A DNA stretch of 64,000 nucleotides, taken from positions 30,114,501-30,178,500 of the forward strand of contig NC_080577.1 of the NCBI RefSeq assembly GCF_029962835.1, written 5' to 3'. Both the position numbers and the translations under genes were made by a program. Position 1 is the stretch's first letter; each line of letters begins with the position of its first letter. Below the pieces are notes generated by a model. That model did no database searches. It saw nothing but the letters and a program-made list of their open reading frames with translations, and was not told the DNA's origin. This DNA is from Magnolia sinica (Eukaryota > Streptophyta > Magnoliopsida > Magnoliales > Magnoliaceae). Of the stretch, positions 1-11,103 are shown one piece after another.

Positions 1-732
1 CCAAACCTCCAAGTTCTGATCTTTTAGCCACCCCCTAGCCCTACCTCTTAGCCTTTTCAATCCCAAGTCTAGCCGGATTGATCATGGTGCAACCCATGTC
101 TTAGCCTACTCAAGTTCAAGCCAAAGATCTTTTTATTTTACATATAACCATTTATCATGACATCTATTCCCTTCTCAACCCTCCTGCTTCTCTAGATCTA
201 TAGTGAACATATGCTCTTTGACTTGCCGTACATCGGATCCTATCACATTAGAAATTCCTAGTGATCTAGTCCATTTTTCTTTACCTTTTCGCATAAGCAT
301 CATCACATCCACCCTTTAGACACATCATTGGACGTATGCTCTGTGGCTTACCGAAATCTTGGATCTTACCACATCAGAAATCTGTATGTGCCTAGTCCTA
401 ATCTGACCATATCATTCATCCCTTGAGATTTCTTACTACACTAAGTAGAGACAGTACATTTGTATGGGCAGAGAGGGTACCTAATACCTTCTCTCTTTGT
501 AACCGAGGTCCCTTATTCAGAATCCCGAATCACAGATCAGGAGTCACTCTAAGGTAGGAGAGTCTTCGGATTTCTCAAACATTACATATTCCGCAGTTTC
601 TAATCGACTGCAGGATTCTGAGATCAATTGGTTAGTGGCGACTCCAACATTCACAAATCGGCCTACTAACCCCCACCTTTCAAGCCACAAAAACATTTAA
701 ATCAGCGTGGGCGCCGATTTCCAGTGTCTACA
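1..732 (+). mobile_element. LTR-like block, 3' part (copy 1)
   Basis: This block closely matches 18185-18916 and is cut by the window edge. Its end, GTGTCTACA, is the inverted complement of TGTAGACAC, which opens the complete copy at 17575, as expected of LTR termini. A TGGCGACTCC-like string near 637 resembles a plant Ty3/gypsy primer-binding site, so the true LTR edge could lie about 95 bp further left. No protein is encoded. Confidence 0.6.
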
Positions 733-1144
733 GCGGGGTAAATTGAAAATTGAGCGGGGCAAACTGAAAATTGAGCGGGGCAAACTAGAAATTGAGCGGG
801 GCAAATTAGAAATTGAGCTGGGCAAACTAAAAATTGTGCGGGGCAAACTGAAAATTAAGCAGGGCAAACTAGAAATTGAGCGGGGCGAACTGAAAATTGA
901 GCGGGGCAAACTGAAAATTGAGCAGGGCAAACTAGAAATTGAGCGGGGCAAACTAGAAATTGAGCAGGGTAAATTGAAAATTGAGTAGGGCAAACCGAAA
1001 ATTGAGTAGGGCAAACTAGAAATTGAGTAGGGCGAATCGAAAATTGAGCGGGGCAAACCGAAAATTGAGTGGGGCAAACTAGAAATTGAGCGGGGCAAAC
1101 TAAAAATTGAGCAGGGCAAATTAAAAATTGAGCGGAGCAAACTG
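733..1144 (+). repeat. 21-bp minisatellite, about 19 copies
   Basis: A tandem array starts directly after the LTR-like end. The 21-bp units are built around GGGGCAAACT and AAAATTGAGC, with mostly C/T and A/G variation between units. Because 21 is a multiple of three, both strands stay open over long stretches: plus reads heptads such as GKLKIER, minus reads heptads such as SIFSLPR. These ORFs are a consequence of the repeat length and I do not call them genes. Confidence 0.9.
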
Positions 1145-1649
1145 ATGCATACATTTGGTCCATGCAGGATTTTCGTAGATTTTGAAATCCATTACAAATG
1201 TGGGCCCCACATTGATGCATGCATTTATCTATGTTGTTCATCCATATACACCATTTACATGTGACATTTTAGTTATATATGTGTACAAGTGAATGACATG
1301 TTGAGAGTCAAATATTACATATTAGACCCTATTTATATCTTGGTTTTATGAACATGATAATGCTTAATGTTCTATTTTACTCATGTTTGTGTTGCAAGGT
1401 GAATTTAAGATCTTAGATTGAAAACAGTGCCAAAAGTGTGGATTTAATGCTCAAGAATCATGAAGTCAATGGATGGATTTTAAGAGACCAAGATTGAAGA
1501 ATTCATATGCCAAATATCCAAGGAAACCGAGTAATGAAGGAAGAGAATCGAAGAATTGAAGTGAAGATAAGGAAGCCTGAAAATCGTCTCGAAAATAGAT
1601 TCTGGGGCCAGAAAAGTCTAATTCTAAAAAATGGTCAGAATGGCCTTCG

Positions 1650-1840
1650 ATAATATCAAAGACTTGTAGATAATATCTAAGGGACATATCGAAGACCTGT
1701 AGATAATATCGAGAAATTCAGGATTTTTGGTCAAACTCGCTGGACATTTTGGACTGATCTTCGATACTATCGAAGACCTGTCGATAATATCGAAGGACAT
1801 CTCGAAGACCCTTAGATAATATCGAAGCTGCGTAAATTAA
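1650..1840. repeat. Degenerate palindromic repeat (CGATAATATCG)
   Basis: Several tandem-like copies of a motif containing the near-palindrome CGATAATATCG followed by AAGACCTGTAG occur here. The same array is present in the second copy at 19998-20185. No function is evident. Confidence 0.7.
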
Positions 1841-2539
1841 TTTAGAACCCAGGCGGGGCCCACTGTAATGTTTGTGAGAAATCCTCACCTTCCATCTATT
1901 TTGTGAGTTAATTTTAGAACATGATGCGAAAAATGAACTGTATCCAAAGCTCAAGTGGGTCGTACTAAAGGAAAACGTGGTTAGGGAAATTCCTACCGTT
2001 GAAACCTACCTGGGTTCAACAGTGATGTTTACATGCCATCCATACCGTTAATAACTTCATTCCTACTGGGATGAACTGAAGTCACAAATATTAGCATGAT
2101 TCAAAACACTTGTGGGCCAAGAATATTTCAATTGTGGACGTTCAATTACCATGTTTTTAGCTCACTTGAGCTTTGGAAACGGTTCATTTTTGGCATCATG
2201 TCTTAAAATGAACTTACAAAATGGATAAATGGGGAGGATTTCTCATAAACATCACAGTGGGCCCCACCTGAGTTCCCAGCATAGGAACGAAAATCCGCGT
2301 CCGTCCGTGCTTGTCTTTGCACGCCAACCAATCCGCTTCCGAAAGGAAGGCAGGGGTATTTTGGTCCTCAAATGTTCATCCGTACATCCAAAGTCTAAGT
2401 TGGTAAGGTAAGTTTTGAAGTCTTCGTAAAAAGAAAAGGGGTAAAAAGTTGCGTCTATAGTGGTAAATTTCTCAAGAGAAATTAACAATTTCATGGAAAC
2501 AACAATGGTGTGACCGGCGTACACCCCTTTCAATTTTTG

Positions 2540-3086
2540 AAAGGGCCCACCGTGATGTGTTCAATAGATTTACTCCGATCATTGGATGTGTAATGACATG
2601 TTGGGCTCAGAGCCAAAAAAAAAGAGTCAAGCTAATCAATGATTTAAGTGGGTCATACCAATTGAAATAGTTGGAAGGGACATCCAACCTTAATTTTTAC
2701 AAGGCCCACCGTGATGAAAATGTAAAATCTACTCCAACCATTAGCTGCCACACCAAATGTTAGGCATCATACCCAAAAATCAGGATCATAAGTAATTCAA
2801 GTGGACCACACCAAGAGAAAGAGTTTGGAAGGTAAGCTTTCTATCTACACTTGTTCCAATTGTGTGGTTCACGTGAACCAGGGATAGGGCTGGTCTTTTT
2901 GCAATGGTTGTAACATGCAGTGACTCACTTAATGATTGGGTGGAATTCACAGTAATGTTACGATAGGCCCCACCCAAACAAAACTTCGTTTCATTAATTA
3001 CATGGAAAGATTTATTAACATTAACTGCTCATTAAATGACATAGCTAGTTGGACCAATTTGAATTGTCCCACTAGATGTGTGTGAG

Positions 3087-3115
<29 letters not shown>
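2540..3115. repeat. Dispersed repeat, copy 1 of 3
   Basis: A segment of about 575 bp from AAAGGGCCCACCGTGATG to the CT microsatellite recurs at 20888-21440 (close copy) and 27618-28195 (more diverged). It ends with CTAGTTGGACCAATTTG and TGTGTGTGAG, which also occur, partly inverted, at 16408-16460. The third copy lacks the LTR and minisatellite, so this piece is an independent mobile or dispersed repeat. Confidence 0.65.
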
Positions 3116-3127
<12 letters not shown>

Positions 3128-3151
3128 ATATATATATATATATATATATAT
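3091..3151. repeat. (CT)n then (TA)n microsatellite
   Basis: About 17 CT dinucleotides run directly into about 12 TA dinucleotides. The equivalent site in the duplicate (21441-21533) has a shorter CT run and a much longer TA run. Confidence 0.95.
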
Positions 3152-3268
3152 TCACACACAGCTAGGTGGACAATTTAAATTAGTCCAACTAGCCGTGCAT
3201 TAAATATAAAAAATAACTATATGGATAATTTAAATTGGTTCAACTAGCTATTTATTAAATATAAAAAA

Positions 3269-3994
3269 CATAGACAGAATACTCATCACTTTCAAACTAA
3301 TTTGCAAAATCTCCCACCTATTTCAAAATTGCTCTGTGGTTGCTTACAAGAATGGATAATGGAGAGATGTTGCTATTAACTAAAGGAAAGGTCAATTATA
3401 CCCCAGGTTAATCACATATATTACTGTTTTATGACCTCTCTTGATTTTACCTTTGCAAAATAATAATACTGCCCCTTTTTTGCCGTTTGAGCCGACCCAG
3501 AGATTTGAGACGGATGAGGATAAGTGGGGTCCACATGAATATTTGTCTCTGCATGAAGATAGGTGTGGTACATGTGAACGTTGCTAATTGTATGGGCATC
3601 TCTTTCAAACAAACATCCACCGATCACGTGGCAGTGATGGATCTAGATCGTCAAAATCACACCGATCACACTTATCTAGCTATTGAATTTAGCTGATGAG
3701 CCTGTGTAGTTGATATATTTGTTTTCTACTTTATTGGTTTTTTAGGCCACCCAACGGATGGACAAAATTGATTTATCAGTGTTATACCTGGCTTGATGGT
3801 CATCCATGTTAATATCATGATTCAGACGGATTCAAATTACATTGTACAAATGAGCACCTACGTCAGTGTTGTACTGAGGTAGAACAGCTTTGTGGGCTCT
3901 AAATTTCTTGGGGCGATTATGTGGCCATTTTTAGCTCCAGGTTTGTTTTGTTTTCAAGTACATGCCTTAAAATGAGCTGGAAAAAAGATCAATG
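3269..3994. other. Spacer without recognised gene
   Basis: About 0.7 kb of unannotated DNA lies between the duplicated segment and the Tat-like element. Short ORFs on both strands overlap near 3421-3696 and show no domain. The last 50 bp (AAAATGAGCTGG...) resemble the window's common dispersed repeat, and that repeat resumes at 14989, right of the retrotransposon. Confidence 0.6.
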
Positions 3995-3999
3995 GGGTG
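3995..3999. repeat. Target-site duplication, left (GGGTG)
   Basis: GGGTG immediately precedes the left LTR and recurs at 14984-14988 immediately after the right LTR. Five base pairs is the usual Ty3/gypsy duplication. The flanks beyond it join into one dispersed-repeat sequence. Confidence 0.8.
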
Positions 4000-4884
4000 T
4001 GTTATGGGAAGATCCGAGCCTCTAATAAATCTAAGGGTAAGCACCAAACTAATTCAACCAAGTGCGTGAACAACGTAGGTGATGCTCGTCCAACCCGGTG
4101 TGAGCGTCCCTGAAGAGGTCATACATCATAAAGGTGCTCTTACTTTGAGACTGCAGATTGGAGTGACTTCAACACTCCGATCGGAAGTGATAAGCTGTTT
4201 TCCTAACATCTGACGGAAGACGAACGATCCGATCACTGACGTCGATTGTAAGAAGTCCGACTCGATAAGATAAATCTGACATCTTGCCTCAAACTTCAAG
4301 TAGAAGGTTCCTATAGAAAGATTCCAAAGCGCTTGACAAGTAAGAGGCTGGGTCCACTAGCTCAGTTCGGAATTTGACTTAGACCAAGAAAGTTTTCTTC
4401 AGCAAGCTAAATGACCAAGGCTGAGTGACGTCTTGTCAAGACGAGTCGAGCCGAGGCAATATGTTGAGGCAGACACTCTGTCTGCTAAATTCGAAAACTA
4501 CCATAAGGGAACGTGGTCGAATACTTCGCTCCCAGATACGCATTATCCGCACGATGTGCTACACGATCCACGGATTGCGTATGATATCCCCACGATCTCA
4601 GTATCCCGCTGATTAGGTAAATCGTGCCGACAATAGCGGGCCCGGACTGTCCAACAGTCAGGTATAAATACATTGAGATCCCACCACTACAGGTACACAA
4701 TATTTGACATCCTCCATTACTCCCCACTTAGACCCAGATTCTCTTGACTTGACTTAGGCATCGGAGGGTCCCTCGGCTTAGCCAGGGTCACCTTTGCCTG
4801 TTTTCATTGTGTAGGATCAAGACGTTGCAGTGGTCTATGGTTCGGGAGACTAAGGGGAGTGCCGACCAGATTTTGACCTCAACA
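4000..4884 (+). repeat. Left LTR of Tat-like element
   Basis: Starts TGTTATGGGAAG and ends GACCTCAACA, canonical TG...CA. It matches 14101-14983 over its full length. Confidence 0.93.
4673..4680 (+). promoter_or_regulatory. TATA box in left LTR
   Basis: TATAAATA lies in the 3' quarter of the LTR and is conserved in the right LTR at 14762-14769. This is the expected place for the element's own RNA polymerase II promoter. Confidence 0.65.
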
Positions 4885-4889
4885 TTTTC

Positions 4890-4905
4890 TGGCGCTGTCT
4901 GTGGG
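4890..4905 (+). other. Primer-binding site
   Basis: TGGCGCTGTCTGTGGG begins five bases after the LTR end. Plant Tat-group elements carry TGGCGCC-type sites complementary to a tRNA 3' end (CCA end gives TGG). The gag-only element has a sister version at 53339. I did not identify the tRNA. Confidence 0.75.
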
Positions 4906-4944
4906 AACCTGATATGAAAGGTCAAGTTCCTATTTTCAAATATA

Positions 4945-6720
4945 ATGGTGAGAGGAAAGAAAAAAGTAGTAGCTGTGGAACCAGAGCCAAACGAGCAAAC
5001 TCGATCTTCGTCACTACTTCATGCCGAGTTAGCACTGGGGCCTTCCCAGCGTTCTCGCAACCGGACGAGCAAGTATCGAGCCATGCAAAATGAGATTCAG
5101 GCCCTACGCGATGAAGTAAACAGAATGAAGCAGCGACAGGAACCACAACCACACCTAATTTGCGAGGATCCCGTTCCCGAGCTGGTTGGACTATTCGTAG
5201 AGGCTCACTCTGTGCCGATGAGTATGAGGCCCGAGGCACCCCAACACTCTCGAGCGCTGCTTTCAGGTCAGAATCCTCCTCCGGTACAAGTTAGAGTCTC
5301 GACAAGGAATACCGCCACTCGGGCTCCCACTAACAACTCAATCACCTCGGCCCTTGTACCTACGGACCTCCGCCATCAGTTAGAGCGGAGGAAGGAAAGG
5401 AGGACTCCAGAAATAAAAGATGCCCCAGAGATTGTCGCTGAGAATAAAGATCCCTGGGAAGGGCAGTTTGCGGAACTCAACGATAAGTTCTTAACCTTGG
5501 AAAGGAAGCAGCAATTGTCGACAGTTCCCGCCACGGTTCAGACGATGATGGAAGAGACCAAACCTCTCTTCACCTCCACCATCATGGATGAAGTAATGCC
5601 GCAAAGGTTTCGGATACCTCCTGTCATCCAATATTCTGAGTCCGGTGACCCATCTGAGCATCTAGAAGCTTACCGTTCATGGATGCAGATCCAGACAGCA
5701 ACGGATGCGATGATATGTAGGAGATTTTCTATCACCCTTACAGGATCTGCTCGGAGTTAGTACCATCAGCTCAAACCCAATTCCATTAGTTCCTTCGCAG
5801 AGTTAAGTCAACTATTCCTTACCCAATTCATTAGTGGTAAGAGAAGTCGAAAACCCAACACTCACCTACTCACCATCAAGTAAGGGCCAAAAGAGTCTTT
5901 GAAGGACTACATTGCTCGCTTCAACGAGGAAGCGTTGCAGGTGGAAGACTACAATGACAAAATGGCGTTTGCGGCGGTGTTCAGTGGTCTAAAAGAAGGA
6001 AAGTTCACTTTCTCTATTGGGAAGAACCCGCCGAAGACATTAGCAGACTTCATGGCAAGAGCTCAAAAATACACTAATGCTAAGGAGTTTACTAACGCCC
6101 GCAAGAGTGTGCAAGTAACTGTCGCAGTTGGCAAATGGAAGAGGCCTAGGAATGAAGAATCTCAACCGACCCGTAAAGGGGCAGATGACCGCACCCCTCA
6201 CGATTGCCAACCGAGCCGGAGACCGGAAGGAAAATTCCATTCCTACACCCCCCTCAATACATCTGTCGAGCAAATCCTGTTAGATATCCGAGGAGAGAAA
6301 CTTCTAAATTGGCCTGTCTGCATGAAGGCCGACCCGGAGCATCGAGACAAGAGGAAGTTCTGTCGCTTTCACCGGGACCACGGCTACAATACAGACGATT
6401 GTGTGGATCTAAAGGATGAAATCAAGTCCCTTATCCACAAAGGACATCTGCGTCGATATACTAAAAAAGAGAGATCCGCTAGGAAGGAAGAAGGGGACCA
6501 AGAACGACCGAATAACCCCACGAAAGAACCCACTGAAATCCGCACCATTTTCGAGGGCTCAACCGGTGGAGGGGATTCAAACAGAGCCCGAAAAATCTAC
6601 TCTCGGAAGTCTGATTCCGAACACTACGTCCATTTGACCGAGCGGCCTGGCAAGGAGCTTTGGATCAATCCGTGTAGCCTAACCTTTACGGAAGATGATG
6701 CGCGCGGAATCCACCATCCG
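4945..6720 (+). pseudogene. gag: gag of Tat-like element, broken
   Basis: A capsid/nucleocapsid polyprotein for the virus-like particle, in one frame from ATG 4945 but cut by TAG at 5758 and TAA at 5881. The first 271 codons are hydrophilic and basic at the start (VRGKKK) and include a stretch typical of Tat gag near VMPQRFRIPPVIQY. After the stops the capsid-type domain resumes (LKDYIARFNEEALQV, MAFAAVFSGL). The zinc-binding segment CRFHRDHGYNTDDC (codons near 6360-6400) is followed by DLKDEIKSLI, a Tat-group signature. The frame runs straight into protease. Confidence 0.9.
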
Positions 6721-7040
6721 TACGATGATGCCCTGGTGGTCACGATGACTATAGCAAATCACAAGGTATACCGCATCTTGGTCGACACCGAAAGCTCGGC
6801 CGATGTGATCTAATCCGAAGCTTTTAAAAGAATGGGGGTTCCCCTGTCACGCCTTCGACTCGTGAAGACCCTCCTACATGGCTTTGTTAGAGAGAAAGTG
6901 ATCTCCAAAGGAGCCATTTCCATCTCGGTAACTGTAGGAGAAGGGCAACACCAAGTCACCCTTATGGTGGACTTTCTTGTTGTCAACGTACCATCGGTGC
7001 ACAACGTCACCTGGGCAGACCCTCCTTCAACGCAATGAGA
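6721..7040 (+). pseudogene. Aspartic protease, damaged active site
   Basis: A retropepsin-type protease that would cleave the polyprotein, continuing the gag frame. The motif leading to the active site is LVDTESSAD at about 6778-6804. The family has DTG, so the glycine of the catalytic triad is replaced by glutamate. A TAA at 6811 follows, then the frame reopens from 6832 (SRLRLVKTLLHGF, ISISVTVGEG) until TGA 7036. The usual link to RT (an LGRP-like stretch) is scrambled near 7005-7025, where the frame moves from 1 to 3. No activity is expected. Confidence 0.85.
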
Positions 7041-8258
7041 GCGGTCGTCTCAACGTATCACTTGATAATGAAATTCCCAGCTGAGGGAGGAATAGGCTAC
7101 CTCCGAGGCGACCAATGCGAGGCTCGGAGATATTACGTTATAGCAGTCAGAAAAGGATTCGTTAAGCAAGCACTTGCAGTTAATGTCTTGGATCCCCAAG
7201 GACCCACCGGGGACTCGTCAGTAGAAGACCTGGAGAAGGTGCCCCTTGACGAAGTAGATCCAATTAAAACCATTTAGCTCAGAACATCACTACGTCCCAA
7301 GCAACGAACTAAAATGATGACTTTTTTAAGACAACATAGGGACGTCTTCGCGTGGTCGCATGCAGATATGCCAGGGATCTCCCTTGAGGTTTTGGTCCAT
7401 AGGCTGAATGTAGAGCCGGATCACAAACCAGTAAAGCAAAAGAGAAGACCATTCGACACCGAGCGCTATGAAGCCATTGCCGAGGAGGTCTTCATCCTAC
7501 TCAATGTCAGTTTCATAGAGGAAGTGTATTACCCCGACTGGATTGCAAATGTAGTGCTTGTCAGAAAATTCAACGGGAAGTGGCGAGTCTGTGTAGACTA
7601 CTCAGACCTGAACAAGGCATGTCCCAAGGATAGCTTCCCATTGCCTCGGATTGATCAACTGGTGGACAGTACAGCCGGTTATGAGTTGCTCTCCTTCCTA
7701 GATGCCTATTACGGGTACAACCAAATTGCGATGCACCCCCCAGACAGGTAGAAGATTACCTTCATCACGGACAAAGGACTTTACTGTTACAGGGTCATGC
7801 TATTTGGCTTGAAGAACGCTGAGGCAACGTATCAGAGGTTGGTAAATCAAATGTTCACTAGACAGATCGGACACACCATGGAAGTATACGTTGATGACAT
7901 GCTGGTGAAAAGTATTAAGGCGTCCGATCACTTGACAGATCTCGGGGAGACATTCGGTGTCCTCCGAGAGTACCGGATGAAGTTGAACCCCGCAAAGTGC
8001 ATTTTCGGGGTTGAGTCGGGAAAGTTCCTTGGGTTCGAGGTCAGTCAGCGGGGCATCGAGGCAAACCCCAACAAGATCAAGGCGCTCCTTGACATGAGTT
8101 TACATCGGACCATCAAGGAAATACAATGCCTCACGGGAAGAGTCACCGCACTCGGACGCTTCATATTTAGAGCGACAGACAAATGCCTCCTCTTATTTCA
8201 ACAATTGAAGGGCCGTAAGAAGGCAGAGTGGACGTCAGAGTGCAAGCAAGACTTCTAA
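7041..8258 (+). pseudogene. Reverse transcriptase, broken
   Basis: The polymerase domain that copies the element RNA, in frame 3 with stops at 7275 and 7749. Landmarks in order: HRDVFAWSHADMPGI, the family's VLVRKFNGKWRVCVDYSDLN followed by NKACPKDSFPLPRID, SFLDAYYGYNQIAM, then FGLKNAEATYQRLVNQMF and the catalytic YVDDM at 7887-7901, then KCIFGVESGKFLGFEVS. Both aspartates of YVDD are present, so the decay here is by stops and not at the active site. The frame ends with TAA at 8256. The sequence then continues in frame 2. Confidence 0.93.
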
Positions 8259-9055
8259 CAACTAAAGCAGTACCTGGGCTCACCCCCTTCCTATCCAAGC
8301 TTGAAGAAGATGAGCCCCTGTTCTTATACCTTGCGGTCTCGGCCTCGGCTGTCAGCTCGGACCTGATCAGAGAAGTCGAGAGCAAGCAATACCCCGTATA
8401 TTACGTGAGCAAGGCGATGGTACCCGTGGAAACAAGATATTCGCACTTAGAGAAGTTAGTGCTCAGTCTTATTGTTTCAGCCCGAAGGTTGCGTCCGTAC
8501 TTCGAAGCTCATTTCATCGTTGTATTGACCGACTCTCCTCTGAGACAAGTTCTCTAGAGACCCGAGGCTTCAGGACGGATGAGCAAGTGGACCATTGAGC
8601 TTGGAGAGTTCGACATCCAGTTTCGCCCAAGGACAACAATTAAGGGCCAAGCTGTGGTGGATTTTATTGCCGAATTCACCACTCCCAATGCAGAAGAGAT
8701 CGGCACTGAAGTCGAGATGACCTCGCCTGTCCTCCTGGGTGACTGAAAGGTAGTGTTGGACTTGGGATGGGTCCTCCATGTTGATGGATCGTCCAATGCT
8801 AAAGGAGCTGGAGCTGGAATCGTCCTATTCGCTCCCAATTCTATGATTATCTAATATGTGATCAGACTCGGGTACAAAGCCTCTAATAATGAGGCAAAGT
8901 ATGAAGCCTTACTAGCCGGAATCAGATTAGCGGCAAGCTTGGGCGCTCAGTTTCTCCAGGTTCGATGCGATTCGCAGCTGGTGGTAAACCACATTTTCAC
9001 CGAGTACAAAGCCAAAGAGACAAGGATGATTGTTTATCTCGACGGGTGAGGAAGT
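8259..9055 (+). pseudogene. RNase H region, broken
   Basis: The connection and RNase H domains that remove RNA from the hybrid, in frame 2 after a frameshift near 8259. The first part has the RT-tail signature (YPVYYVSKAM, ETRYSHLEKLVLSL). The second part has RNase H landmarks: HVDGSSNAKGAGAGIV near 8777, [16 protein letters not shown] near 8885, and [10 protein letters not shown] near 8963, supplying the Asp-Glu-Asp acids. In-frame stops fall at 8555 (TAG), 8744 (TGA), 8852 (TAA) and 9047 (TGA). The TGA at 8744 sits where relatives have tryptophan. Confidence 0.9.
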
Positions 9056-10478
9056 TGATCAAAAAATTCTAGAGTTGCACTATCCGGCAAATCCCAAGGG
9101 CAGAGATTTCATGGACCGATGCCCTTGTAAGACTCACCTCGGCCGCGGAGGGGAAGATCCCGCGATTCATCCCCATTGAATTCATAGAACATCCGAGCAT
9201 TGGCCAGACAAAGAAAGTCAATCCAATACACACTACTCCGAGCTGGATGGACCCGATCTTCAACTACCTCACGTCCGGTGAAACCCCCCTGATAAATTGG
9301 AAGCGAGACGACTGAGAGTCAGAGCGGCTCGATACGTCATCCTGGATGGCATGTTGTATGAGAAATGGTATTCCCAGCCTTACCTCAAAAGCCTTCGACC
9401 TGACGAAGTCGATTACATGATCCGGGAGATTCACGAAGGAATATGCGGAAACCATTCCGGTAGCCGAACCCTTGCCCAGAAGATACTTTGCCAAGGATAC
9501 TTCTGGCCGACCCTCAAGCAGGATTCAAAGGACTATGTTCAAAAATGCGACAAATGCCAATGTTATGCGGCTGTGCTGAGGTAACCAGTGAAAGAAATGA
9601 CCCCCATGAGTGGACTGTGGCCATTCGCCCAATGGGGGATCGACATCATCGGCCCTCTGCCTACCGGAAAAGGACAGGTCAAGTTTGTCATCACCGCAGT
9701 CGACTACTTCACCAAATGGGCTGAGGCTGAGCTTGTCGCGAAAATCACCGAATAGAAAGTGATTGACTTTATCTGGAAAAACATCATCTACCGATTTGAA
9801 ATTTCGCGCACCATCGTATCTGACAATGGTCGACAGTTCGATAACGATGGGTTCCGAGGCATGTGCTAAGGCCTCGACATCACAAATGCATATTCTTTGC
9901 CTCGGCACCCACAGTCCAACGGACAGGTGGAAGCCGTTAATAAGGTTATCAAACACCATCTCAAGACAAAATTGGAAAAAGCAAAAGGTAATTGGGCCGA
10001 GGAGCTCCCATTCGTCCTTTGGGCTTACAGGACCATAGCTCAGTCTTCTACTAGGGAAACTCCATTCTCACTCTCCTACAACTCGGAAGCAATGGTGCCG
10101 GTAGAAATCGGTCTCCCTACTGCTCGGGTAAGAAATTACCAAGAGGACCAGAACTATGAACAGGTCGCGGCTAACTTGGATTTTCTTGAGGAAATCCGAG
10201 ACATCTCGAGGCTCTGAGTCTCCGCTCGGCATCAACAGGTGGCGCGCTTCTACAATTCTAAAGTCAAGGTCAGGCGGTTCCGCCCTAGGGACTTAGTCTT
10301 TTGTCGGGTCTTCCAAAACACAGCTGAGCCAGGGGCTGGAGCACTCGGGTCGAATTGGGAAGGTCCATATCTAGTGGCCCGATCAATAAAGCCAGACTCC
10401 TACCACTTGGAAGACCTTGAGGGCCACCAGCTGCCCCATCCTTGGAACGCCGAGCATCTGAAGATCTACTATCCTTAA
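9056..10478 (+). pseudogene. Integrase and C-terminal end of pol, broken
   Basis: The DNA integration enzyme. A linker (PRFIPIEFIEHPSIG) is followed by the His2Cys2 zinc-binding domain (EIHEGICGNHSGSRTL to KCDKCQ, 9429-9557). The catalytic core has Asp in WGIDIIGPLP, Asp in IVSDNGRQF and Glu in HPQSNGQVEAVNKV, so the DDE acids are all there. Stops interrupt it at 9582, 9753, 9867 and 10215, with a frame change near 9290. The tail RRFRPRDLVFCRVF and HPWNAEHLKIYYP is the normal end of Tat-type pol, without a chromodomain. Confidence 0.92.
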
Positions 10479-11103
10479 TGTATTGACCTCTAAGGCCCCA
10501 AATAAGTGTGCACTTCCGAGCGACCAGCCTTTAAGACTTTCAATAAAGTTCATGATTCATCTTCTACACAAACGGAATTATCTACTAAGTAAAAGTCGCC
10601 TCTTATAATCAAAGGTGAACTGAACGGACTGATCCCTTAAAGAAGGGGTCAGAACGTAATCCCATGAAAACTCGACATGACATCCTCTCCAAGACGGGAA
10701 AAGCCAAAAGATGAGCCAACTCCCCTATGGGGTAATCGGCTCATCATCCGACTAACGCTCAGAGCAGAAGTTTCTCGTTAATCATGGGAAGAGCCAAACC
10801 CTCAGGGGTTCAAACTCGATAATAATCAAGCCAGGAAGGCTTTAAAAAGTTCTACCAAAAAGGCATTGGAGAGAGTCGACCCGTCCATGGACCGGCTCGG
10901 CTCGGTCATGCCTGAAGATAAACCGATAGGACAATGATTTAGTTCGACAATCAACAGTTAGCATTAAACCTCCAAAAATTAACAGATCATCATCCGAGAG
11001 CCCTTTCCAAAGGGTCAAAAAAATACCATCTATTCAAAAAATAATAATGTCATCCATTCAAAAAAAGAGAAGGGGCTACTGAGAATTATGTAGTTGGGGG
11101 CGC
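10479..11103. other. Spacer between pol and antisense gene
   Basis: Non-coding 3' region of the Tat-like element, A-rich in places. It contains a plausible AATAAA-type site near 10542 shortly after the pol stop. No ORF of interest was seen. Confidence 0.6.

Larger units (their letters stand above)
1145..3268. repeat. Non-coding segment duplicated at 19499-21661
   Basis: This stretch matches 19499-21661 almost base for base, with scattered substitutions and small indels, mainly at the microsatellite. It ends after TTAAATATAAAAAACA, where the copies diverge. It holds pieces of the dispersed repeats common in the window (GTGGGCCCCACCTGAG, CCCACCGTGATG). No credible gene was found: the ORFs here are short and mirrored in the second copy without recognisable domains. 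Confidence 0.8.

Noticed and set aside
733..1144. CRISPR-like array
   Set aside because: Units are directly adjacent with no variable spacers, and the surroundings are plant retroelements.
697..1241. Long open frames in both strands over the minisatellite as proteins
   Set aside because: They follow from a 21-bp repeat unit without stops. No start context, promoter or domain supports translation, and the frame is broken by a 22-bp unit in the second copy.
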